Shown piece after piece: positions 44,759-52,810 of a stretch of DNA of 64,000 nt. The DNA comes from Clostridia bacterium (lineage in GTDB: Bacteria > Bacillota_A > Clostridia > Oscillospirales > Acutalibacteraceae). A program made the translations under genes and the position numbers. The DNA is taken from NCBI GenBank assembly GCA_017397065.1, contig JAFQKE010000030.1, forward strand, positions 45,050 through 109,049, given 5' to 3'. The notes below the pieces were generated by a model that was given only the letters and a program-made list of their open reading frames with translations, had not been told where the DNA came from and made no database searches. The first letter of the stretch is position 1. Each line of letters opens with the position of its first letter.

Positions 44759-45466
44759 ATGATGAATGAACTTTTGCTTTTAGGCTCGGTGATTTTAATA
44801 TATGGCACTATTCTTGTAGCATACCGACTTTTTGGTAAAATAGGGCTGTGTGCTATGACGGTTATTGCAACCATTTTAGCTAATATTGAAGTGCTTATTA
44901 TTGTGGACGCTTTTGGAATGGAGCAGACACTTGGCAATGTAATGTTTGCCTCTACCTACCTTATAACCGATATTTTAAGCGAAAACGAGGGCAAGAAATC
45001 CGCTTCTCGTGCTGTTTGGGTGGGAGTTTTCACATCTTTGGTGATGCTTTTGTTTACACAGTATTGGCTCCTTTATACTCCTGCCGCTTCCGATTGGGTA
45101 GGAGGTCACATAAGTGCCATATTTTCTACAACTCCAAGGCTTCTTGCCGCTAGTTTTCTGGCTTATGTTATATCGCAACGTTTTGACGTATGGCTTTATC
45201 ACTGTTTGTGGAATTATACAGCCAAAAAAACGGGTAGCACGACCCGTTTTCTGTGGCTCAGAAACAATTGTGCTACCCTTATTTCGCAGATTATAAATAC
45301 TTTAGTTTTTAATCTTGTGGCTTTTGCCGGTTGGTATGATACCAAAACCCTAATTTCAATCATACTTTCAAGCTATTTTATTTTTATTGTTACCAGCCTT
45401 TTAGATACACCCTTTGTATATCTTTCACGGATAATGAAAAACAAAGGTTTTACAAATCAGGCTTAA
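44759..45466 (+). CDS. yhhQ: Queuosine precursor transporter (YhhQ/VUT family)
   Basis: The 235-residue membrane protein has about six hydrophobic segments and family features such as VMFASTYLITDILSENEG, FDVWLYHCLW, FLWLRNNCATLISQIINT and LDTPFVYL. YhhQ-type proteins import queuine-pathway precursors (preQ0/preQ1) for tRNA modification. The preQ1 riboswitch directly upstream is independent support. GAAAGAGGT lies 6 bases before ATG 44759, which is followed by a second ATG. Its 3' end overlaps the convergent nadE gene by 17 bases. Confidence 0.9.
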   Translation: MMNELLLLGSVILIYGTILVAYRLFGKIGLCAMTVIATILANIEVLIIVDAFGMEQTLGNVMFASTYLITDILSENEGKKSASRAVWVGVFTSLVMLLFTQYWLLYTPAASDWVGGHISAIFSTTPRLLAASFLAYVISQRFDVWLYHCLWNYTAKKTGSTTRFLWLRNNCATLISQIINTLVFNLVAFAGWYDTKTLISIILSSYFIFIVTSLLDTPFVYLSRIMKNKGFTNQA

Positions 45467-46181
45467 AGCAGGGCATTAGCTGAAGTTTAAATAAATTGGC
45501 TTTATGCTTTTTATCAATGATATCTTTTTTGGCTTTATCGGTTATCTCGCCCGTTCTTATATATTGGTCGAGTTCGGCATAGGTAAAGCCTAAATTTTCT
45601 TCATCAGATTTACCGCAAAGTCCATCGATAGGAGTTTTTTCAACAAGCTCTTCGGGTAACCCTAAAAGGTGCCCGATTTTTTTTACCTCGGTAACTGTCA
45701 GGAATGATAAAGGGGAGAAATCGCCTACAGAATCACCGTATCGGGTGGAATATCCAACCCAATCCTCCGAAAGATTGCAGGTGTTAACAACTCTGCCGTT
45801 ACAGCTTTGTGATACGGCATAAAGGGAGGACATTCTTATTCTGGGTGGGAGGTTCTGAAGCGATTGTGGCGTGAGTGTTAAATCAGACGGCATATTTTTA
45901 ATAAGTCCGTCAACCGCATCTTTTATATTAACAACAAAATGCTTTATGCCCAAGTGATTGACAAGCATATAGGCCATATCAATATCGTGCTGTTCGCCTT
46001 GTGGCATTAAAACGCCAATAACCCTATCTTTGCCCAAGGCTTCCACACAAAGAGCCGCCGCAATAGAGCTATCCTTTCCTCCTGAAATTCCTATAACTGC
46101 ATTGCAGTCAGAACCGTTTTTATCAAAAAAATCTCTAATCCAATTTACGCAGTCGTTTTTAATTTTAGTTGCATCAAACAT
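45450..46181 (-). CDS. nadE: NH3-dependent NAD+ synthetase
   Basis: The 243-residue protein is the ammonia-using form of NadE, without the glutaminase domain. It adenylates and amidates nicotinate adenine dinucleotide to NAD+. Motifs are GISGGKDSSIAAALC (ATP loop), TCNLSEDWVGYSTRYGD and PIDGLCGKSDEENLGFTY. Length is right for this form. It is transcribed from its own promoter and overlaps the end of the convergent transporter gene. Confidence 0.93.
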   Translation of the reverse strand: MFDATKIKNDCVNWIRDFFDKNGSDCNAVIGISGGKDSSIAAALCVEALGKDRVIGVLMPQGEQHDIDMAYMLVNHLGIKHFVVNIKDAVDGLIKNMPSDLTLTPQSLQNLPPRIRMSSLYAVSQSCNGRVVNTCNLSEDWVGYSTRYGDSVGDFSPLSFLTVTEVKKIGHLLGLPEELVEKTPIDGLCGKSDEENLGFTYAELDQYIRTGEITDKAKKDIIDKKHKANLFKLQLMPCFKPDL

Positions 46182-46281
46182 AATTTGCCCTCCGCTTAAT
46201 CAATAGTATCAGTAAAATCATTATAATTATCAACAATAAGTGTTTTTCGTATTGAGCATCTGATAAAAAGCTTACGCTATT

Positions 46282-46310
46282 ATGATATTATAATTTTTTT
46301 GTATTGTCAA
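46282..46310 (-). promoter_or_regulatory. Promoter of nadE
   Basis: TTGACA (46310-46305) and TATCAT (46287-46282) on the minus strand, 17-base spacer, about 100 bases before the start. Confidence 0.6.
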
Positions 46311-46400
46311 TATTTTTAATTCTTATGGGCTTGTTATATTTTTAGATATTGTAAATGAAAAATCAACAACCCAAAAAACATTATAGCTTTAATATAAATA

Positions 46401-46432
46401 CCCCCATAGCCGCATTTGTGCGATTATGGGGG
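46401..46432 (-). terminator. Terminator of the nifS-iscU operon
   Basis: CCCCCATA...CGCA pairs with TGCG...TATGGGGG around TTTG; on the minus strand it is followed by TATTTATATT. It lies 27 bases after the iscU stop. Confidence 0.75.
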
Positions 46433-46458
46433 ACAAACAAATTGTTTTTACTAAGTTT

Positions 46459-46893
46459 TTATGCGTGACAGCCTTCGCAGTCGTGACAATCGTGTACGGG
46501 TTCACCTAAAATGGGGGTAGGATCAATGCCTTGCTTCTCATAGTAGTTGCGAAGAGCGGCTTTAATTGCCTGCTCAGCTAAAACAGAGCAGTGAATCTTG
46601 TGTGCAGGAAGTCCTCCCAAAGCCTCAACAACTGCCTTGTTAGAAAGCTCTACGGCTTTTTCAATAGGCTGACCCTTTATCATTTCGGTTGCTATTGAGC
46701 TGGTTGCAATTGCAGATGCACAACCATAGGTTTTAAACTTAACATCCTCAATGATACCGTCCTTAATTTTAAGAAAGATTTTCATAATATCGCCGCATTT
46801 GGCGTTACCAACCTCACCTACGCCATCGGCATCAACAATCTCACCAACATTGCGGGGGTTAGTGAAGTGTTCCATAACCTGTTCTGTATACAT
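46459..46893 (-). CDS. iscU: Fe-S cluster assembly scaffold IscU/NifU
   Basis: The 144-residue NifU-N type scaffold assembles 2Fe-2S or 4Fe-4S clusters for transfer. The three ligand Cys are in GNAKCGDIMKI, YGCASAIATSS and HKIHCSVLAEQA. The C-terminus has an extra Cys/His-rich tail (HDCHDCEGCHA) that could bind metal. It lies 12 bases after the cysteine desulfurase gene that delivers sulfur to it. Confidence 0.92.
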   Translation of the reverse strand: MYTEQVMEHFTNPRNVGEIVDADGVGEVGNAKCGDIMKIFLKIKDGIIEDVKFKTYGCASAIATSSIATEMIKGQPIEKAVELSNKAVVEALGGLPAHKIHCSVLAEQAIKAALRNYYEKQGIDPTPILGEPVHDCHDCEGCHA

Positions 46894-46905
46894 AAAGTTT
46901 TCCTC

Positions 46906-48090
46906 CTAGTTTTTTTCTTCTGATTTAATTCTGTCCCAAAGTGGAGACATACTGCGGAGTCTATCAATTATTTCGGGAAGTACAGACAAAATATAATCTG
47001 CATCCTCTAAGGTGTTATCGTCACTGAAGCTAAGTCTGAGTGAGCCGTGTGCAATCTCGTGGGGGAGACCAAGACTGAGCAGTACGTGACTGGGATCGAG
47101 CGAGCCGGATGTGCAAGCCGAGCCGGACGAAGCGGCTACGCCTTTTAAATCTAACATAAGCAGTAATGATTCGCCCTCAATGCCCTCAAAGCAAAGGCTT
47201 ACGTTACCGGGCAGACGGTGTTTTCTATCACCATTTACACGGCTGCGTTCTATTTTAAGAGCACCCTCCATTATTCTTTCACGGATAGCGGTAAGCTTTT
47301 CGGCACGTTCTTTCATAGTGGAAACGGCAATCTCTAAGGCTTTACCCATACCCACAATGCCTGCGGTGTTTTCGGTACCGGCTCTGCGAGAGCGTTCTTG
47401 TGCACCACCGTCAATAAGATTGGGAATTACGACTCCACGACGGATATAAAGTGCACCAACACCCTTTGGTCCGTGGAATTTGTGAGATGACATAGAAAGC
47501 AAATCTATATTTTCTGCCTTAACGTCAATTTCAACATTTCCTACCGCCTGAACTGCATCTGTGTGGAAAAGAACCTTGCGGTTTTTACAAATTTCACCAA
47601 TCTCGTTTATGGGCTGGATTGTGCCGATTTCATTATTTGCATACATTATTGTAACCAACGCTGTATCTTCACGTATAGCAGCTTCAAGGTCACTTAACTT
47701 AATAATACCGTTTTCATAGACGGGAAGAAGTGTGATTTCAAAGCCGTTTTTCTTTAATCTTTCAAGGCAGTGTAAAACTGCGTGATGTTCAAAAGCGGTT
47801 GATATGATGTGCTTTTTGCCTTTTTTTGCCATTGCCTCGGCTACGCCTTTGATTGCCCAGTTATCAGATTCACTTCCGCCGCCTGTGAAGTAAATTTCGT
47901 TAGCGTTGGCGTTAATAGCTGATGCAACACGCTCTCTTGCTTGGTTAACGGCCATTTTTGCTCGGCCACCTAAATCATAAAGGCTGGAGGCGTTGCCGTA
48001 TTCTGTTGTAAGGTAGGGCATCATTTCATCCAAAACGGGTTTTGAAAGTGCCGTGGTTGCCGCATTATCGGCATAAATAAAACGATTCAT
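46906..48090 (-). CDS. nifS: Cysteine desulfurase (NifS/IscS family)
   Basis: The 394-residue class I desulfurase takes sulfur from cysteine for Fe-S cluster assembly. PLP lysine in [17 protein letters not shown], the active Cys loop [17 protein letters not shown], and an N-terminal [11 protein letters not shown] are present. It forms a two-gene operon with iscU; no iscR regulator gene is adjacent. Confidence 0.95.
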   Translation of the reverse strand: MNRFIYADNAATTALSKPVLDEMMPYLTTEYGNASSLYDLGGRAKMAVNQARERVASAINANANEIYFTGGGSESDNWAIKGVAEAMAKKGKKHIISTAFEHHAVLHCLERLKKNGFEITLLPVYENGIIKLSDLEAAIREDTALVTIMYANNEIGTIQPINEIGEICKNRKVLFHTDAVQAVGNVEIDVKAENIDLLSMSSHKFHGPKGVGALYIRRGVVIPNLIDGGAQERSRRAGTENTAGIVGMGKALEIAVSTMKERAEKLTAIRERIMEGALKIERSRVNGDRKHRLPGNVSLCFEGIEGESLLLMLDLKGVAASSGSACTSGSLDPSHVLLSLGLPHEIAHGSLRLSFSDDNTLEDADYILSVLPEIIDRLRSMSPLWDRIKSEEKN

Positions 48091-48134
48091 AATATATAAA
48101 CATCCTTTTTATTAAGGTTTTTATTTTCATTTTT

Positions 48135-48163
48135 ATTGTATACCATTTTAGTATAGTTTTCAA
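48135..48163 (-). promoter_or_regulatory. Promoter of the nifS-iscU operon
   Basis: TTGAAA (48163-48158) and TACAAT (48140-48135) on the minus strand with a 17-base spacer. The rest of 48164-48295 shows no gene. Confidence 0.6.
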
Positions 48164-48295
48164 TAGTTTTTTAAAAAAATGTTATAATATACGTAATTTT
48201 GTAAACTGTAACAAAAAAACAATGTCTATTTAATCGTCTGATGGAAAAATTAACATAATATAGTTGTTTAGGGGCATACTTATACGGGTGATTAA

Positions 48296-48973
48296 ATGCT
48301 TAAAGTAGTTGTAAGAACTTTTTTAATGTATATTTTTGTCAGCATAGGCGTCAGACTTATGGGCAAGCGACAGATAGGCGATATGCAGCCTACCGAGCTG
48401 GTTGTAACTCTTCTTATATCTGAAATAGCGGCCATTCCGCTTCAAGACGTAACGCAGCCGGTAAGCATAGGCTTAATAGCGATATTCCTTTTGGTGTTTT
48501 TAGAGATAGTAACCTCTGTGGTGATAATGAAAAATCTTAGGCTAAGAAGAATTTTCAGCGGGAAATCAGTTCCTATTATAAAAAACGGAGTTATTGACCA
48601 AAAGGCTATGCGGAGTGTTAGAATAACCGTTTTTGATTTAATTGAAATGCTAAGAATTCAGGGGATTTTCGAGCTTGATGATATTGAAAGTGCCTTTTTA
48701 GAAGTAAACGGAACTTTAAGCGTCAGGCAAAAGCCCGAAAAATCTCCGGCTACACCCGAGCAGATGTTAATAAATGTGCCTGATGGCGGAGTGCCTATGA
48801 CCGTAATAAGCGACGGTACGGTGGTTGACTCCTCGTTAGCCTTTTTGGGCATAAGCAGGGACGAGCTCAACCTAATGCTTAAAAATAAAAACAAATCATA
48901 TAAAGAGATTTTTTTAATGACCATAAATAACGCAGGCGATAGTGTTATTATAGAAAAGGAAGACAAAAAATGA
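48296..48973 (+). CDS. DUF421 (YetF-like) membrane protein
   Basis: The 225-residue protein has three membrane segments in the first 80 residues (VRTFLMYIFVSIGVRLMG, VVTLLISEIAAIPL, IAIFLLVFLEIVTSVVI) followed by a soluble domain with GKSVPIIKNGVID and FDLIEMLRIQGI, the YetF/DUF421 layout. Homologues in Bacillus affect spore properties, but exact function is unknown. The stop overlaps the next gene by four bases (ATGA), so the two are co-translated. Confidence 0.88.
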   Translation: MLKVVVRTFLMYIFVSIGVRLMGKRQIGDMQPTELVVTLLISEIAAIPLQDVTQPVSIGLIAIFLLVFLEIVTSVVIMKNLRLRRIFSGKSVPIIKNGVIDQKAMRSVRITVFDLIEMLRIQGIFELDDIESAFLEVNGTLSVRQKPEKSPATPEQMLINVPDGGVPMTVISDGTVVDSSLAFLGISRDELNLMLKNKNKSYKEIFLMTINNAGDSVIIEKEDKK

Positions 48974-49338
48974 GAAGACTTATAGCGGCGGGAATTATTG
49001 CGATTTTTGTTACGGTGGTAAGTGTGGTAGGTATTTTAACAATAAATTCGGTTGTTATGGATGTGGAAAAAAGAATTGGTAGGATACAAAGCTCCGCTTT
49101 TGATGATACCCACAAACTAGCAGAGGAATTTTTCTATTTTTGGGAGGAAAAAAGAGAGCTTATGGCTATTTTTGTAAATCACGAAAAAATAGATGAAATT
49201 GGGACCTTAGCCGCAAGGATGGTTTCGGCCGAACGGGCAGAAAACTCTACCGATTTATTTGAATCGGCTAATGAGATACTGTTTATTGTTAGAGGGCTTA
49301 AGGAGGATGAGCAATTTAGTTTATACACATTGCTTTAG
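48970..49338 (+). CDS. DUF4363 small membrane protein
   Basis: The 122-residue protein has one N-terminal membrane span (about residues 5-27) and an external helical region with HKLAEEFFYFWEEKRELMAIF. This matches DUF4363, which is commonly paired with DUF421 genes. Function is unknown; a complex with the DUF421 partner is likely from the overlapping genes. Confidence 0.8.
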   Translation: MRRLIAAGIIAIFVTVVSVVGILTINSVVMDVEKRIGRIQSSAFDDTHKLAEEFFYFWEEKRELMAIFVNHEKIDEIGTLAARMVSAERAENSTDLFESANEILFIVRGLKEDEQFSLYTLL

Positions 49339-49608
49339 CCAAAGCACTTAAACTTGAACCAGGTTTTGAAACACATATTTTTTGCTCTACTTTGTTTAAA
49401 TACTCGTAAATCCGTTAAGTGAATGGAGGTGTTTTATATAAAAAGGACTATTTTTAGTGCAAATTCAACAAAAAAATATATAATGTTTTGTAACGTTCGT
49501 TGATTTTGGGTATTTAAAAATTCATTTTAATGTAGTATACTAATTACAGTGAAGAAAACACTTCACCTAAAGACGACAATGACTTTTTTTATAAATATAT
49601 CTCCCTAA
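49339..49608. other. A/T-rich spacer with a possible promoter
   Basis: No convincing gene. GTGAAG-AAAA-CACTTCAC forms a small hairpin near 49550, shortly after a TATACT box near 49537 that lacks a good -35. Together with the terminator at 49610 this could mark a short RNA of roughly 100 bases, but support is weak. A GGAGGTG near 49424 has no start codon after it. Confidence 0.35.
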
Positions 49609-49609
49609 A

Positions 49610-49652
49610 ACAAAAACAGGCGGTTCGTTTAGAACCGCCTGTTTTTGTTCTT
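49610..49652. terminator. Strong bidirectional terminator
   Basis: ACAAAAACAGGCGGTTC (49610-49626) pairs perfectly with GAACCGCCTGTTTTTGT (49632-49648), with T-runs at both ends. It can serve the DUF421 operon and the leftward 77-residue gene. Confidence 0.9.
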
Positions 49653-49687
49653 TAATAATTTTTGAAAGATTTGAAACACCAAACGAA

Positions 49688-49921
49688 TTATTCGTGTTCT
49701 TTAATCCATTCGCTTGCTTTAGCAGCAGACATTCTTTTAATATCCTCTTTTTTGTAGGGTGAGGAATCTCCGCCGTTTACATAAAGGAAATATTTTCCGC
49801 TTTCGGTCTGATATAATTTTTCCTCATATCCCTCAGGATCGCCAAATTCGCCGCAGGTCATTTGACCTAAAAGCTTTGAAAATTCGGTATCATATTCTAC
49901 TTTGCAAATTGTTTTTTTCAT
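49688..49921 (-). CDS. Small protein of unknown function
   Basis: The 77-residue protein has a mixed start (MKKTICKVEYDTEFSKLL), then GEFGDPEGYEEKLYQTESGKYFLY, and a helical Lys/Glu-rich end. It has no signal or membrane segment. I have a general memory of similar short proteins in Clostridia but cannot name a family. AAGGAG lies before the ATG and a terminator follows. Confidence 0.7.
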   Translation of the reverse strand: MKKTICKVEYDTEFSKLLGQMTCGEFGDPEGYEEKLYQTESGKYFLYVNGGDSSPYKKEDIKRMSAAKASEWIKEHE

Positions 49922-50076
49922 TTTTTTGTACTCCTTAATACTTTTATGTTACACATTATATCATACTAATTAAAATAAATCAAGAATATGATGTTTGCCA
50001 AATTTTATTAGTAAAAGGTTTTTAATAGTTTATATTGAAAATGTTTTATAGGCAGCAATATATTTACCGTTATTTT

Positions 50077-51363
50077 TTAATGTGATTTATTTTTGCCTTT
50101 CAAAGCAATTATCAAAACGGCACCTAGAGCAATGCCTATAACAAAAGCTGCACCTATGATAAGAAGAGTGGGGGTTTTTGAGTTGTTTTGTGTCTTAACG
50201 TTTTCAACATCATTTTCACTATTTTCAATAACATTGTCAGAATCATCTGCTAAAGCGGAGGAATTGCTTTGTGAATACTTCTCAAAATATAAGGAGGTGT
50301 CTATTCCGTAAAAATCAATTTCGCTTATGCAGGTATCTTCATATTTTGTTCCAAAACCGGCCTCTAGAATTATGATTTTAACAAAGCTGGTTTTTTGGGG
50401 TTTATCCAGAATAATAACCGTAGAGTCCTCTAAGGAGTAAAAATCAACCTCTTGCCTGTAACCGTTGTCACATTCAATCAATACCTTGCTCGGCCAACCG
50501 TTTTTTTGTAAAAGCTCCGGAGTTTTATGGTATCCTAAATAAAATTCTATAGCAGAGATTTCCATTTTTGAATTATCGGTGGTTTGGAGCATTATCCATT
50601 CGTTTGCTCCAATACCGCTTACACCCTCTACCCAAGCTGTTTTAAGGTTTTTATCGATTGCGTTTTCTGCATAATGATTAAATCCGGGTTCTTTAAGTTC
50701 AGAAGATGCACTTGCTTTTAATTTGTTGAATTCTTGATTACCGCCGATGCTTTCGAGAGACATCAGTGTATATCCGTAAACGCTTGATGCATTTTCCTCA
50801 AACACAGCTTCAAAATACCCTTGAAAAGCTCCAAAAGCGCTATAGCCTTGAATCGCTGTACCAACAGCGATTATTTGGTTGCCTTGTTTTGTGAAACTTT
50901 GCACCGAAAGATGAGCCGATTCTCCCGATGCGGGCATAATAACAAGCTCTTTTCCAGAGACATAAATATTTTGAAAATTAGCGTTTTTGGGATAATCTAC
51001 ACCCAAAGTATCTTTTGTGATTTTTTCAATCAAAGACAAATCAAAATACCAATTTCCGTCCTCTTTTGGATTGAATTTAAGGCCGATTTTACTTAAATAG
51101 GAAGAATTTGATTCTTTATAATCATCCCACAAAAGTTTACCGTAGATTACGTTACAAATATCTTCATCCGACCATTCGCTGACCTTGCTTTTTGTCTGGC
51201 TTAAATTATACGGCACTCCTATAAGCAGGGAGTTAAGCGTGCTGATGGTAGCGTTTTTTTGGTCATCATTCAGGTTCTCGGCACTCGTAAAGGGTGTCAT
51301 ACCTATAATTAAAGAGAGTGTTATAACAAATACGGCTAACAGAGATATGATTTTCTTACACAT
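50077..51363 (-). CDS. Secreted, membrane-anchored protein with NADase-type glycan-binding domain
   Basis: The 428-residue protein has a signal peptide (LLAVFVITLSLIIGMTPFTSA), an uncharacterised domain (about 30-195), a discoidin-like NADase-type glycan-binding domain (about 205-350: ASASSELKE, NHYAENAIDKNLKTAW, WIMLQ, SEIDFYGID), an Asn/Ser-rich linker and a C-terminal membrane span followed by KGKNKSH. It should be anchored with its domains outside. The first domain resembles no enzyme I know. It is transcribed leftward, divergent from the aro operon. Confidence 0.75.
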   Translation of the reverse strand: MCKKIISLLAVFVITLSLIIGMTPFTSAENLNDDQKNATISTLNSLLIGVPYNLSQTKSKVSEWSDEDICNVIYGKLLWDDYKESNSSYLSKIGLKFNPKEDGNWYFDLSLIEKITKDTLGVDYPKNANFQNIYVSGKELVIMPASGESAHLSVQSFTKQGNQIIAVGTAIQGYSAFGAFQGYFEAVFEENASSVYGYTLMSLESIGGNQEFNKLKASASSELKEPGFNHYAENAIDKNLKTAWVEGVSGIGANEWIMLQTTDNSKMEISAIEFYLGYHKTPELLQKNGWPSKVLIECDNGYRQEVDFYSLEDSTVIILDKPQKTSFVKIIILEAGFGTKYEDTCISEIDFYGIDTSLYFEKYSQSNSSALADDSDNVIENSENDVENVKTQNNSKTPTLLIIGAAFVIGIALGAVLIIALKGKNKSH

Positions 51364-51476
51364 AATAATTCCTTCTTTCGATGTTTAAGTTGGAAAGGCG
51401 CATGCTAAAAATATCATTTTCAGTATAGCACACATTTTAAAAAGATAAAAGAGTTTTTTGAAAATAAAAAAAATAG

Positions 51477-51505
51477 TTGACTTTTATAAATTATAGGAGT
51501 ATAAT
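51477..51505 (+). promoter_or_regulatory. Promoter of the Phe/Tyr leader and aro operon
   Basis: TTGACT (51477-51482) and TATAAT (51500-51505) with a 17-base spacer; the transcript should start near 51512. Confidence 0.85.
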
Positions 51506-51541
51506 GTTTAACAACAAATCACAAAAGGAGGCAGTTTTATA

Positions 51542-51616
51542 ATGAATAACAAGTTTTATTTTTACTTTTACTATTTTAAAAAGGGCTGCCCGTCTTATGT
51601 GATTTCCAAAGCATAA
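51542..51616 (+). CDS. Phe/Tyr leader peptide (24 residues)
   Basis: A short frame with AAAGGAGG 10 bases before its ATG encodes MNNK, then the uninterrupted run FYFYFYYF, then KKGCPSYVISKA and a stop. Four Phe and four Tyr codons in a row just before a terminator hairpin and the first enzyme of aromatic amino acid synthesis are the hallmark of a ribosome-controlled attenuator. No Trp codon is present, which fits an operon that makes Phe and Tyr but has no trp genes. Confidence 0.9.
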   Translation: MNNKFYFYFYYFKKGCPSYVISKA

Positions 51617-51691
51617 CTTTGGTTTCAATAAAAACGGACAGTCCGCATTTGCTACGCTTTTATGGCTTAGGCATGCGGACTTTTTGTTTTT
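51583..51691 (+). promoter_or_regulatory. Attenuator with mutually exclusive antiterminator and terminator hairpins
   Basis: Segment GGGCTGCCCGT (51583-51593), inside the leader gene, can pair with ACGGACAGTCC (51634-51644) at 10 of 11 positions (one C-A mismatch). The terminator AGTCCGCAT (51640-51648) with ATGCGGACT (51673-51681), followed by TTTTTGTTTTT, uses part of the same strand, so only one can form. If ribosomes stall on the Phe/Tyr codons the antiterminator should form and the operon be transcribed. A further small hairpin (CCAAAG/CTTTGG) lies near 51606. Confidence 0.85.
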
Positions 51692-51758
51692 ATTTTGGAT
51701 TTTTCATTTAAAAAAATCAATATATGCAGTTTTTAGCATCAGAAAGAGGTAATTTAAA

Positions 51759-52787
51759 ATGTCAATGAATTTCCACAGAAAGCTTCCTATCCCACAGGAG
51801 GTAAAAAAGGAGTTTTCCTTAAATGAACAAATGCAGCAGGTAAAGGCCGCAAGAGATAAAAGTATAAAGGCCGTATTTGACGGCAGCTTGGATAAATTCA
51901 TACTTATAATTGGTCCCTGCTCAGCCGATCACAGCGAGCCCGTTTTGGAATACATTTCCAGACTTCGCAAAATTGAGGAGCAGGTGAAAGATAAAATTAT
52001 CATTATTCCCAGAATCTATACCAATAAGCCAAGAACCACCGGTCAGGGCTATAAGGGTATGCTTCATCAGCCCGACCCTGAAGCTAAGCCTGATATGTAC
52101 AAGGGAATAGTTGCCATTCGTGAGCTGCATTTGGCCGCTCTTCGTGATTATGGTTTTTCTTGCGCTGATGAAATGCTCTATCCCGAAAATTATCGTTATC
52201 TTTCTGATCTTCTTTCATATGTAGCTATTGGTGCACGTTCGGTAGAAAATCAGCAACACCGTCTTACTGCAAGCGGCATTGAGGCTCCCGTTGGTATGAA
52301 AAATCCCACCGGCGGCGATCTCAGCGTTATGATGAATTCCATTGTAGCTGCTCAGTCCAGCCACACCTTCCTCTATCGTGGTTGGGAGGTAACTAGCGAT
52401 GGCAATCCGTATGCCCATGCTATTTTGCGTGGTTATGTTGATTATGCCGGCAGAAGTGCATCTAACTATCATTATGAAGATCTTTTGAGAGTAAAAGAGC
52501 TTTATGAGAAATCTAATCTTGTAAATCCATCAATTATTGTAGATACAAACCATAACAACTCGGGCAAAAAGTATCTTGAGCAGATTCGCATTGCAAAGGA
52601 TATTGTTCATAGCCGCAATCAGAACGCTGATATTAAACACCTTGTTAAAGGTCTTATGATTGAAAGCTACATTGAAGATGGTGCTCAGGGCGTTGATGAG
52701 CACGTTTTTGGTAAATCTATAACAGACCCCTGCCTTGGTTGGGAAAAAACCGAAAAACTTATTCTTGATATTGCAGATAAACTGTAA
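51759..52787 (+). CDS. aroF: 3-deoxy-7-phosphoheptulonate (DAHP) synthase, type I
   Basis: The 342-residue enzyme condenses phosphoenolpyruvate and erythrose 4-phosphate, the entry step to chorismate. It matches the AroF/G/H (I-alpha) group: IIGPCSADHSEPVLEY, PRIYTNKPRTTGQGYKG, IGARSVENQQHR, MKNPTGGD and VDTNHNNSGKK. The N-terminal extension of about 40 residues is the part that carries feedback sites in this group. It is the first structural gene after the Phe/Tyr attenuator. Confidence 0.95.
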   Translation: MSMNFHRKLPIPQEVKKEFSLNEQMQQVKAARDKSIKAVFDGSLDKFILIIGPCSADHSEPVLEYISRLRKIEEQVKDKIIIIPRIYTNKPRTTGQGYKGMLHQPDPEAKPDMYKGIVAIRELHLAALRDYGFSCADEMLYPENYRYLSDLLSYVAIGARSVENQQHRLTASGIEAPVGMKNPTGGDLSVMMNSIVAAQSSHTFLYRGWEVTSDGNPYAHAILRGYVDYAGRSASNYHYEDLLRVKELYEKSNLVNPSIIVDTNHNNSGKKYLEQIRIAKDIVHSRNQNADIKHLVKGLMIESYIEDGAQGVDEHVFGKSITDPCLGWEKTEKLILDIADKL

Positions 52788-52810
52788 TTATTTTAAAAAG
52801 GTGAGTGAAG

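Noticed and set aside
51506..51758. T-box leader for aroF
   Set aside because: No T-box sequence or specifier stem is visible; the Phe/Tyr coding leader and alternative hairpins explain the region better.
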